In this document: positions 28,876 through 36,578 of the stretch, piece after piece
Position numbering within the stretch: position 1 is the stretch's first letter
Layout of the letters: the number at the start of each line of letters is the position of its first letter
Assembly: GCF_031127815.1 (NCBI RefSeq)
Contig: NZ_JARXHY010000013.1
Coordinates: 1 to 64,000 of the forward strand
Source of the DNA: Pelagicoccus sp. SDUM812003
Lineage (GTDB): Bacteria; Verrucomicrobiota; Verrucomicrobiia; Opitutales; Opitutaceae
Reading direction: 5' to 3'
DNA: 64,000 bases
Notes under the pieces: model-generated
Seen by the model: only the letters and a program-made list of their open reading frames with translations
What the model was told of the DNA's origin: nothing
Databases searched by the model: none
Translations under genes and position numbers: made by a program

Positions 28876-29628
28876 CTATTCGGAGATGATTTGCAGGTCG
28901 CTCTGGCCGCTGTCGCCAGTGAAGAGTTCCTTCGCCTCTGTAATGATACCGCTGATACGGGCGCAGGGGCAGAAGTAGTAGGCGGAACGGCGTCTCCATT
29001 TGCTGGAGTCGGCCAGCAGAAATGCTTGATCGGCGTGCTCCAGCACAGCCTGCTTGAGAAGGGCCTGCGATTCGTCCTGCTCGCTGGCTCCTTTTTCCGG
29101 GTCGATGCCGTCGCAGGAGAAGAACATCTTCGTGATGTGGTAGCGGGCGGTGCATTCGGCCACTTGCGGTCCGACGTAGGAACGCGATTCGCGGTCGAAG
29201 TTGCCTCCGGTACCGACCACTGAAATGGATTTGCGCTCCGCGAGCGCGGCGATGACGTCGTGAGCGTTGGTGATGATCTTCAGGTCGATGTCGGGCAAGG
29301 CCATGGCGAATTGCAGGGCGGTGGAGCTGGCGTCGATGAAGATGATTTCCCGGGGGCGCACCAAGTCGGTGGCGATGGTCGCGATGACGCGTTTCGCTTC
29401 CACGTTGCGGATCGAGCGCTGATCCGCGCTGAGGGTGCGGCGCGGATGGTCCAGGGCGATAGCGCCTCCATGGGTGCGCTGAATGATGCCTGCTTCGTGC
29501 AAGGCTTCGAAGTCGCGACGTATTGTTTCTTCGGTTACGCTAAACTTCTTAGCCAACTCGGTGGTGCGAGCGGAACCAGCCGCCTGAATGAAGGCGCCTA
29601 TCTGGGATTGTCTTTCACTGGCAAGCAT
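28876..29628 (-). CDS. DeoR-family transcriptional repressor
   Basis: A 250-residue sugar-responsive regulator. The N-terminal helix-turn-helix is ELAKKFSVTEETIRRDFEALHEAGIIQRTHGGA (about residues 24-56). The C-terminal DeoR sensor domain shows IFIDASSTALQFAMAL and VGTGGNFDRESRSYVG. ATG at 29628 is preceded by AGGGGA. The same frame happens to stay open far upstream through the antisense of the transporter gene, but that part has no family resemblance. DeoR proteins typically sense phosphorylated sugars, so control of the adjacent compartment operon or the symporter is inferred. Confidence 0.92.
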   Translation of the reverse strand: MLASERQSQIGAFIQAAGSARTTELAKKFSVTEETIRRDFEALHEAGIIQRTHGGAIALDHPRRTLSADQRSIRNVEAKRVIATIATDLVRPREIIFIDASSTALQFAMALPDIDLKIITNAHDVIAALAERKSISVVGTGGNFDRESRSYVGPQVAECTARYHITKMFFSCDGIDPEKGASEQDESQALLKQAVLEHADQAFLLADSSKWRRRSAYYFCPCARISGIITEAKELFTGDSGQSDLQIISE

Positions 29629-29678
29629 TTCCCCTAAGTCAATGAAAGCCAAGGGGAAGGTCAATCGCGTAAACCTTC

Positions 29679-31097
29679 TTAAGACAAACGGACGTGGCAG
29701 GGCTCCTTCTCTTTCAGTACGGATTTCCTGACGCTTCGATGGGCGATGAGGTAGGCGGCCGAGCTGGCCAGCAAGCCAGCGAACACGGCTGGAATATGGG
29801 AGGAATAACCGGAAAAGACGATGGAGCTGCTGATGGAGAATCCTGAGATTATGGATACGATGGCGGGAAACGGTTTTGGCTTTTCGAGATAAAGGGAGGC
29901 GATGACAACGGGAGCGACCGAGGGAGTGTAAACGGACCAGATGAAGATGATCGCTTGGAGTATGGAATCGACGAGAAAGGAGACCGATACCGAGAGGACG
30001 CCCAGAGCGAGGGTGGATAGCACCGCTATTCTCAATTGCTGACGCTCGGTGAGCTTTGGTCGCATGCAGCGAGCGATGTCGTTGGCCAGCAGCACGGAAG
30101 CCCCGTTCAACATGCTGTCCTGCGTGGATAGAATCACGCCGAGCATGGCCACGATGAAAAGGGCGTAGAGGATGCTGCCGAAGTAGGTTTGTCCGAGCGC
30201 GAGAATGATCTGATCGTTGATGGGCAGGGCGGGCGCCACGGATTGGCCAATGGTACCGAGCAGGTACATGACACTCATCCAAACGATGACGAAAAAGCCG
30301 TTTCGACGCATCGAACGTTTGGATACGGAAGGACTTCGGGCCGATAGAATACGGTTTACGTTGGTCGGATCGAAGCCGGATCCAAGAAACCAGAACACGA
30401 AAAGACTGAAGAAGGCGATCGTGGAGTGGGAGTCGAAGGCGGATTGAGTGGACTGAAGCGAGCTTTGCTTCCAGGCGGTCCAGGAGAATTCTGGCGAGGC
30501 GACCATGCAAACCAGAAGCATGGGCACGAGCAGAGCGAATCCGCATAGCTGCACTGCGTCGGTCTGCATGGTGGCACGAATCCCGCCGCGACAGGAGTAG
30601 GCGGTCACAAGTCCGGTGCCGAGTAGGATTCCCCAGATCCGAGGCAAGCCGAAAGCGTGGTTGAGCAGCTCCCCGCTGGCTTTGCTCATGACGATGGAAA
30701 TGGCGGCTGTGAGTGAAAAGCCGATACATGCGATAAGCAGCCGTACCGTCTTGCTGTTGTGCGATTTAGGGCCGGCGGTCACCTCGCCAAGCGATCGAGC
30801 CCCGGCGAATTTGCTCCGCATCGGTTGGGCGACGTATTGGGAGATGAGCAGGAGGTTGGTCCCGGCTAGGATGGCGCAAGGAAGATAGAGCCAGCCAACT
30901 TGGTAGCCGGCGCGGGTGAGCCCCATGGTCATGGCGGGACCCACGAAGGTGGCGGCGAGGCCTGCGAAGGTGAGCCAAGGGCCCATGCTACGTCCAGCTG
31001 TAGCGAACTCGTCGAATGAGACGCGACGACGTGTGACGGCCATGAAAGCGAGGTACAGGATGGCGGCGATAGCGATGGCGATTTGAGTGGCGGTCAT
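29679..31097 (-). CDS. Sodium:solute symporter (SSS family)
   Basis: A 472-residue inner-membrane transporter with about 13 predicted membrane helices. Family marks are TRRRVSFDEFATAGRSMGPWLTFAGLAATFVG at the N-terminus, and a glycine-rich GFDPTNVNRILSARS segment with an MLGVILSTQDSMLNGASVLLANDI stretch near the middle. It probably imports a sugar or organic acid with Na+. Its position 50 bases upstream of and co-directional with the DeoR regulator, beside the compartment operon, suggests a deoxysugar or lactate substrate, but the sequence does not prove it. ATG at 31097 is preferred to the longer frame from 31166. Confidence 0.9.
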   Translation of the reverse strand: MTATQIAIAIAAILYLAFMAVTRRRVSFDEFATAGRSMGPWLTFAGLAATFVGPAMTMGLTRAGYQVGWLYLPCAILAGTNLLLISQYVAQPMRSKFAGARSLGEVTAGPKSHNSKTVRLLIACIGFSLTAAISIVMSKASGELLNHAFGLPRIWGILLGTGLVTAYSCRGGIRATMQTDAVQLCGFALLVPMLLVCMVASPEFSWTAWKQSSLQSTQSAFDSHSTIAFFSLFVFWFLGSGFDPTNVNRILSARSPSVSKRSMRRNGFFVIVWMSVMYLLGTIGQSVAPALPINDQIILALGQTYFGSILYALFIVAMLGVILSTQDSMLNGASVLLANDIARCMRPKLTERQQLRIAVLSTLALGVLSVSVSFLVDSILQAIIFIWSVYTPSVAPVVIASLYLEKPKPFPAIVSIISGFSISSSIVFSGYSSHIPAVFAGLLASSAAYLIAHRSVRKSVLKEKEPCHVRLS

Positions 31098-31349
31098 AGG
31101 AGGCGTTTCGCTCGCGGAGCGTGGAAGTAGGTCAGACGCCGGAGTGCGGAGCGGATAGCGCGCCAACCGATTTAGCGACGATAATCGCTGGGATTAGGAG
31201 AAGAGAGTGGAGGCTGGCGAAACTTTTTAGTTTCAAGTTCGCATGGGCGAGTCTAGGGAGGTGTCCTTTTCTTTGAACGCAGGAGATCGCCTTATTCGTT
31301 TTCGGTTGGATCTCCGACCACCTGAGCCTTTTTATCCCTCACTCTTCCT
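31098..31349. promoter_or_regulatory. Divergent region with a 16-bp palindrome
   Basis: This 252-base gap lies between the minus-strand symporter and the plus-strand efflux adaptor. It contains the perfect palindrome GAAACTTTTTAGTTTC at 31219-31234, a plausible operator or small hairpin. Promoter boxes were not certain on either strand. Confidence 0.35.
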
Positions 31350-32462
31350 ATGAAACTCAAAGTCTTCCTTTCTTTTCTCGGTTTGGCAGCGATCGTCGCG
31401 GTGATCGTTCTGATCAAAGGCAAGCAGTTCTCGGGCATGGCCCCGGCGGCCTTTCCGCCCACTGCGGTGTCGACGCACGCCGCCGAGCTGCAGGAATGGG
31501 AGGAGAGCGTGCGGGTGGTCGGATCCTTGAGGGCGGATCAAGGCGTAGTGGTTTCGACCGAGATTTCCGGGTTGGTCAGCAAAATCGCCTTCGAATCGGG
31601 AGCGATCGTGGAGGCGGGGGATCTCCTGGTGGAGCTTGACTCGTCCGTCGAGCAAGCCCAGCTCCGGGCAGCGGAGGCTTCGGCGGAATTGGCTAACATC
31701 AGCTACAAGCGGGCCGAAGAGTTGCGCCGCAAGGAAACCATCTCGCAGTCGGAGTACGATTCCGCCCGGGCCAGCGCCCTGCAGGCGGAAGCTCAGGTGG
31801 ACAACATCAAAGCGGCCATCGCCAAGAAGTCGATCCGCGCTCCGTTCACCGGCCGTCTCGGAATTCGGCAGGTCGATCTAGGCGAGGTCATCGCTCCGGG
31901 CAACCCGATCGTGACCCTTCAGTCGCTCGATCCGATCCACGTGGATTTTTCCTTGCCGCAGCAGCAGCTGAGCAAGGCGGAGATCGGCTACACCGTCCGG
32001 GTCAAGGCGGACGCCTGGCCAGAGCGCGAGTTCGAGGGAAAGATCACGGCTATCAGCCCGCAGATCGACCCCGCGACACGCTCCTTGACGGTGCAGGCCA
32101 CGCTGGAGAACGCTAGCGATCTCCTGCGACCGGGCATGTTCGCCGAAGTCGAGGTGGTGCGACCGGAAACCCGGTCGGTAGTGGTCATCCCCGTCACCGC
32201 GGTCTTCTACCAGTCCTTTGGCGACACCGTTTTCGTGGCGGTGGAATCCAAGCAGGAAGGGCAGTCCGGCCTGATCGCCGAGCAGCGATTCGTTCGCCTT
32301 GGCGAGACGCGAGGAGACTACGTGGCGGTGCTTGGCGGCTTGGAGGCGGGCGAACCTGTCGTATCCATGGGAGCCTTCAAACTGAGCAACGGCCGTCCCA
32401 TCATGGTCGATAACACGGATCATCCCGAGCTGTCGTTGACGCCGAGCGTGAGCGACAGCTGA
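31350..32462 (+). CDS. RND efflux periplasmic adaptor, second system
   Basis: A 370-residue membrane fusion protein. It has an N-terminal membrane anchor (KVFLSFLGLAAIVAVIVLI). The lipoyl halves are VVVSTEISGLVSKIAFESGAIVEAGDLLVELD and KKSIRAPFTGRLGIRQVDLGEVI, joined by an alpha-hairpin, followed by a beta-barrel (IHVDFSLPQQQLSKAEIG) and a membrane-proximal domain. It is unlike the adaptor at 8115 in sequence. It pairs with the pump 47 bases downstream. No outer-membrane channel gene is adjacent, so it may share the one at 6572 or another. Confidence 0.93.
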   Translation: MKLKVFLSFLGLAAIVAVIVLIKGKQFSGMAPAAFPPTAVSTHAAELQEWEESVRVVGSLRADQGVVVSTEISGLVSKIAFESGAIVEAGDLLVELDSSVEQAQLRAAEASAELANISYKRAEELRRKETISQSEYDSARASALQAEAQVDNIKAAIAKKSIRAPFTGRLGIRQVDLGEVIAPGNPIVTLQSLDPIHVDFSLPQQQLSKAEIGYTVRVKADAWPEREFEGKITAISPQIDPATRSLTVQATLENASDLLRPGMFAEVEVVRPETRSVVVIPVTAVFYQSFGDTVFVAVESKQEGQSGLIAEQRFVRLGETRGDYVAVLGGLEAGEPVVSMGAFKLSNGRPIMVDNTDHPELSLTPSVSDS

Positions 32463-32509
32463 GTATCCGAATTTAGGGTACGAAGTACGAAACACCGAGA
32501 TATTTTAGG

Positions 32510-35500
32510 ATGAAATCTAGTTTCACCGACATTTTCATACGTCGTCCGGTTTTGGCCATCGTGGTCAATCTCGTTATTCTCATCGCGGGTGGGCAGGCGA
32601 TCTACAACGCGTTTAGCGGCTCGGGCGACTTCACGGTGCGCCAGTATCCGCGAAGCGAAAACGCGTCCGTGACCGTGACGACCGTCTACATAGGAGCCAA
32701 CGCGGAATTGGTGCGCGGTTTTATCACAAGTCCGTTGGAGCGCGCTATCGCATCGGCGGATGGTATCGACTATTTGGAGTCATCGAGCACGCAAAGCATG
32801 TCGACCATCACCGCGCGCTTGAAACTCAACTACGATCCGACCAAAGCCCTAGCGGAGATCTCCTCCAAAGTCGATCAGGTACGGGCCGATCTGCCTCCGG
32901 AGTCGGAAGTGCCGATCATCAACATCGCCACCGCGGACTCGCAGTTCGCTCAGATGTATCTAAGATTTGGATCCGATCTTCTGGAAGCCAACGAAGTGAC
33001 CGATTATCTGGTGCGCGTGGTTCAGCCCGCTCTCACTGCGGTGCCAGGCGTTCAGAAAGCGGACATTCTTGGAGGGCGCACCTATGCGATGCGCATCTGG
33101 CTCAAGCCCGATCGCATGGCGGCCTTGGACGTGAGCCCCTCGAACATCCGTCAGGCCCTGGCCCGAAACAACTACCTCTCGGCTCTTGGCCAGACCAAAG
33201 GCAGCTACATTCAGGTGAACCTCACCGCCAATACCAACCTGACCACGGTAGATGATTTCAAAGCGCTTCCCATCAAGGAGGACGGGGCTTCCATCGTGCG
33301 GCTGGAGGAAGTCGCGGACGTGGTGCTGGGGGCGGAGAACTACGACTCGGATGTTCGCTTTTCGGGCGAGAAGGCCGTGTTTATGGGGATTTGGGTGCTG
33401 CCCACAGCGAATTCGCTTGATGTGATCGATCGTGTGACGGCCCAGCTGGAGAAGCTGGAAACGCGATTCCCGGTGGGCTTCACGGGAGGAGTCGCGTATG
33501 ATGCCACTGAATACATCGACGATGCGATCAACGAGGTGATCCGCACGCTGAGCGAAACCTTGGCGGTAGTGGTGATCGTCATCTTTCTTTTCCTAGGACG
33601 TATCCGCACCGTGCTCGTGCCGGTGATCGCGATTCCGGTGTCGCTCATCGGGGCCGTTTTTCTGATGCAGGTATTCGGCTTCAGCGTGAACTTGCTCACC
33701 CTGTTGGCTATCGTGCTGTCGGTCGGTCTGGTGGTGGATGACGCCATCGTGGTGGTGGAGAACGTAGAGCGACATCTGCGGGAAGGGAAAACCCCGGTGG
33801 ATGCCGCCATCTTGAGCGCTCGAGAGCTGGTGGGGCCCATCATCGCCATGACGCTGACGCTCGCCGCGGTGTACACCCCGATCGCCGCTCGCGGCGGCTT
33901 GACGGGTTCGCTCTTCCGCGAGTTTGCCATCACTTTGGCGGGAGCGGTTCTGATCTCCGGGGTGGTCGCCCTCACGCTATCGCCCATGATGGCTTCTTTG
34001 CTTTTGACGCAGGAGGGCGAGGAGAAAGGGCTCGCAGGGGCCATCAACCGCGGCTTCGACCGCTTGCGAAACCTCTACGGGCGATTGCTGGACAGCTCTC
34101 TCGAAGCGCGACCGGCGGTCTACGTGATGTGGATCGGATTGAGCGTCCTGACCTTGCCGATGCTCTTTCTGTCAACCATGACCACTGAGCTGGCGCCTGC
34201 GGAGGACCAAGGCATCGTCTTCGGCGTGGTGCAAGGACCGTCCAACGCCACGCTAGAGCAAACCCTGCTCTACACGGACCGGATTCAGGAGACCTTTGAA
34301 AGCGTGCCCGAATACGAGCAATCCTTTCAGATAACCACTCCGGGAGGCGGCTTCGGAGGCATGATCGCCAAGCCATGGGGCGAGCGGGAGCGCACCATTT
34401 TCGAGATCCGCCAGGAGCTCTTTCCGGGGCTGAGCAGCTTGCCGGGGGTAACCATGTTTCCCATCCTTCCGGCGGCCCTTCCAGGGGCGAGCAATTTCCC
34501 GGTGGAGTTCATCATCGCATCGACCGCGGAAACGGAGGAGATCTACGAGGTGGCCAAGGAAATCGCTACTCGGGCCGGGCAAACCGGTCTGTTCGCCATG
34601 CCGCCGGAGATCGACTTGAAGATCGATCTGCCTCAGTCCGAGATCGTGCTCGATCGCGATCTGGTGACCTCGCTGGGTCTGGACATGCAGCAAGTCGGAG
34701 CGGACATGGGAGCCATGTTTGGCGGCGGCTACGTGAACCGCTTCAGCAAGCAAGGCCGCAGCTACAAGGTCATCCCTCAGATCAAGCGCATGGAGCGACT
34801 GAGTCCCGACCAGCTGGCGAACATCCATGTCACGGGCCCGCAAGGGGAGCTGGTGCCGCTTTCCACGTTTGCCACGGTGGAAAACTCCACCGAACCGCGC
34901 TCGCTGAATCGCTTCAACCAGCTCAACGCGGTCAAGATCAGCGGCATTCCCATGGTGCCCTTGGACCAGGCGCTCAAGACCTTGGAAAGCTTGGCGGACG
35001 AGGTCATGCCTACTGGGTACGTCGTGGATTACGGAGGCGAGTCGCGCCAGCTCCGCACTGCCAGCGGCGGATTCGTGCAGCTCTTTGGCATGGCCTTGCT
35101 GCTGATTTTCCTGGTGCTCGCCGCGCAGTTCAATTCCTTCCGCGATCCGCTGGTGATCCTGGCTGGATCGACGCCGCTCGCCATGTTCGGAGCCCTGATC
35201 TTCACCTCGCTTCGAGCTCCAGGGGACGGCTGGGTGCCGAACTGGACCTGGGGCTGGACCACCAGTTGGAACATCTATTCGCAGGTGGGCATGATCACCC
35301 TGATCGGTTTGGTGGCGAAGAACGCGATTCTCATCGTGGAATTCGCCAACGTGCTGCAGCGGCAGGGCAAGTCGAAGCTGGACGCCATTCGCGAGTCGGC
35401 GCGCACCCGTCTGCGGCCGATTCTGATGACCACCGCGGCGACCGTGTTCGGCCACATCATGCTGATCTTCGTAAGCGGCGCTGGGGCGGCGGCCCGAAAC

Positions 35501-35617
35501 TCCATCGGTCTGGTTTTGGTAAACGGCATGGCCATCGGCACGCTTTTCACCCTGTTCATCGTGCCGTCGGTGTACATGCTGATCGCCAAGGACCACAAAG
35601 CGGAGCTGAAGGCCTAG
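32510..35617 (+). CDS. RND efflux pump permease (AcrB superfamily), second system
   Basis: A 1035-residue proton-driven exporter with the duplicated RND plan. It starts with FTDIFIRRPVLAIVVNLVILIAGG, typical of HAE1 pumps. The proton-relay aspartates are D410-D411 in [15 protein letters not shown]. The second half has MITLIGLVAKNAILIVEFAN and the C-terminal SIGLVLVNGMAIGTLFTLFIVPSVYML. It is closer to the standard multidrug group than the pump at 9324. It is convergent with the fructokinase gene. Confidence 0.95.
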   Translation: MKSSFTDIFIRRPVLAIVVNLVILIAGGQAIYNAFSGSGDFTVRQYPRSENASVTVTTVYIGANAELVRGFITSPLERAIASADGIDYLESSSTQSMSTITARLKLNYDPTKALAEISSKVDQVRADLPPESEVPIINIATADSQFAQMYLRFGSDLLEANEVTDYLVRVVQPALTAVPGVQKADILGGRTYAMRIWLKPDRMAALDVSPSNIRQALARNNYLSALGQTKGSYIQVNLTANTNLTTVDDFKALPIKEDGASIVRLEEVADVVLGAENYDSDVRFSGEKAVFMGIWVLPTANSLDVIDRVTAQLEKLETRFPVGFTGGVAYDATEYIDDAINEVIRTLSETLAVVVIVIFLFLGRIRTVLVPVIAIPVSLIGAVFLMQVFGFSVNLLTLLAIVLSVGLVVDDAIVVVENVERHLREGKTPVDAAILSARELVGPIIAMTLTLAAVYTPIAARGGLTGSLFREFAITLAGAVLISGVVALTLSPMMASLLLTQEGEEKGLAGAINRGFDRLRNLYGRLLDSSLEARPAVYVMWIGLSVLTLPMLFLSTMTTELAPAEDQGIVFGVVQGPSNATLEQTLLYTDRIQETFESVPEYEQSFQITTPGGGFGGMIAKPWGERERTIFEIRQELFPGLSSLPGVTMFPILPAALPGASNFPVEFIIASTAETEEIYEVAKEIATRAGQTGLFAMPPEIDLKIDLPQSEIVLDRDLVTSLGLDMQQVGADMGAMFGGGYVNRFSKQGRSYKVIPQIKRMERLSPDQLANIHVTGPQGELVPLSTFATVENSTEPRSLNRFNQLNAVKISGIPMVPLDQALKTLESLADEVMPTGYVVDYGGESRQLRTASGGFVQLFGMALLLIFLVLAAQFNSFRDPLVILAGSTPLAMFGALIFTSLRAPGDGWVPNWTWGWTTSWNIYSQVGMITLIGLVAKNAILIVEFANVLQRQGKSKLDAIRESARTRLRPILMTTAATVFGHIMLIFVSGAGAAARNSIGLVLVNGMAIGTLFTLFIVPSVYMLIAKDHKAELKA

Positions 35618-35623
35618 GGCCCG

Positions 35624-35649
35624 AAAAAAAGGCTGCCACAGTGGCAGCC
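35624..35649 (-). terminator. Intrinsic terminator of the sucrose operon
   Basis: On the minus strand GGCTGCCAC and GTGGCAGCC form a nine-base-pair stem with a one-base centre (35631-35649), followed directly by seven T. It lies about 30 bases after the fructokinase stop. It could also reduce read-through from the convergent pump gene, but the T run serves the minus strand. Confidence 0.9.
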
Positions 35650-35681
35650 CCCTTGTAGATGGTTTCGCTTTCTCGCCTTTC

Positions 35682-36578
35682 CTAGGCCATGGCGGCTTCG
35701 GGCTCGTAGATCGGCTGGGCTCCGTGCTGCGTAGCCACGTAGGCCCCAAGGCGAACGCCGCGATCCAGGCTCGTTTCCACGTCGTTCTGATAGAGCATGC
35801 TTTGGATGATGGCGGCGGTGAAGGCATCGCCAGCCCCCACGGTATCCGCTACGTCGCCACGATCTGGCGGCGAGGCGAATATCATGCGGGTCCCATCGAA
35901 GTAGACCGCTGGATCCTTTCCTCTCGTGAGGAAGATCATCTGGGCGCCGACCAGATCCTTGAAGGTGTTGAGAGCTTGTTCCAGCGAGGTGGTGTCCGAG
36001 TTGAGCTGGCTGAGCGTGTAGAGCTCGTCCTCGTTGAGCTTGACGACCTGAGCCTTGCTGGCGATGGAAAGCACCAGGTCGCGATCGTCGTAGGGCTTGC
36101 GCAGATTGACGTCGCAGACCGTGAGGCCTTTGAAGCCCTCGAGCAGCGAGAACAAGGTAGCCCGCGTGACGCTGGAGCGAGAGGCCAGGGTGCCGAATAC
36201 CAGAGCCGTGCAGTTGGCCACTTTCTCCTCCACCAGCTGCGTTAGCTCCACGAAATCCCACGCTGCCGGCTTGCGGATATCGTAGTCCGCATCGTTGTCC
36301 TGGTTGATGAAGATGTCGGCGATGCCAGTTGGATAGATGTCCGAAATTTGGATACAGGAAACGTCGACTCCAGAGTCCTTCGCTTTCTCGAGGGCTAGCT
36401 TTCCCAGTTCGTCGCTCCCGACGGCTGAGACGAGCAGGGTCGGTTGGTCGAGTCGAGCCAGGTGGTAGGCGACGTTGTAAGGGGCTCCGCCAATGAAGAG
36501 CCCGTGCGGCATGGAATCCCAGAGGATTTCGCCGAAGCAGGCGACCTGCGGTTGCTGTTTTGGGGGCGTTTGATTCAT
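35682..36578 (-). CDS. Fructokinase (PfkB family)
   Basis: A 298-residue ribokinase-fold sugar kinase. It begins with VACFGEILWDSMPHGLFIGGAPYNVAYHLARL, a pattern typical of fructokinases, and ends with the PfkB signature DTVGAGDAFTAAI with its catalytic aspartate. It phosphorylates fructose, which the upstream invertase-like domain would release from sucrose. Its ATG overlaps the stop of the upstream gene by four bases (ATGA). It is the last gene of the sucrose operon. Confidence 0.92.
   Translation of the reverse strand: MNQTPPKQQPQVACFGEILWDSMPHGLFIGGAPYNVAYHLARLDQPTLLVSAVGSDELGKLALEKAKDSGVDVSCIQISDIYPTGIADIFINQDNDADYDIRKPAAWDFVELTQLVEEKVANCTALVFGTLASRSSVTRATLFSLLEGFKGLTVCDVNLRKPYDDRDLVLSIASKAQVVKLNEDELYTLSQLNSDTTSLEQALNTFKDLVGAQMIFLTRGKDPAVYFDGTRMIFASPPDRGDVADTVGAGDAFTAAIIQSMLYQNDVETSLDRGVRLGAYVATQHGAQPIYEPEAAMA

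Noticed and set aside
28876-30729. A 617-codon open frame including the DeoR gene and about 360 codons upstream
   Set aside because: The upstream part runs through the transporter gene in another frame, is rich in Arg/His/Ser and has no family resemblance. The DeoR protein starts naturally at 29628 with a Shine-Dalgarno.
34253-35827. 524-codon open frame antisense to the second RND pump
   Set aside because: It is a shadow of a long conserved gene and is rich in His/Arg/Gln; the sense frame is a full RND permease.
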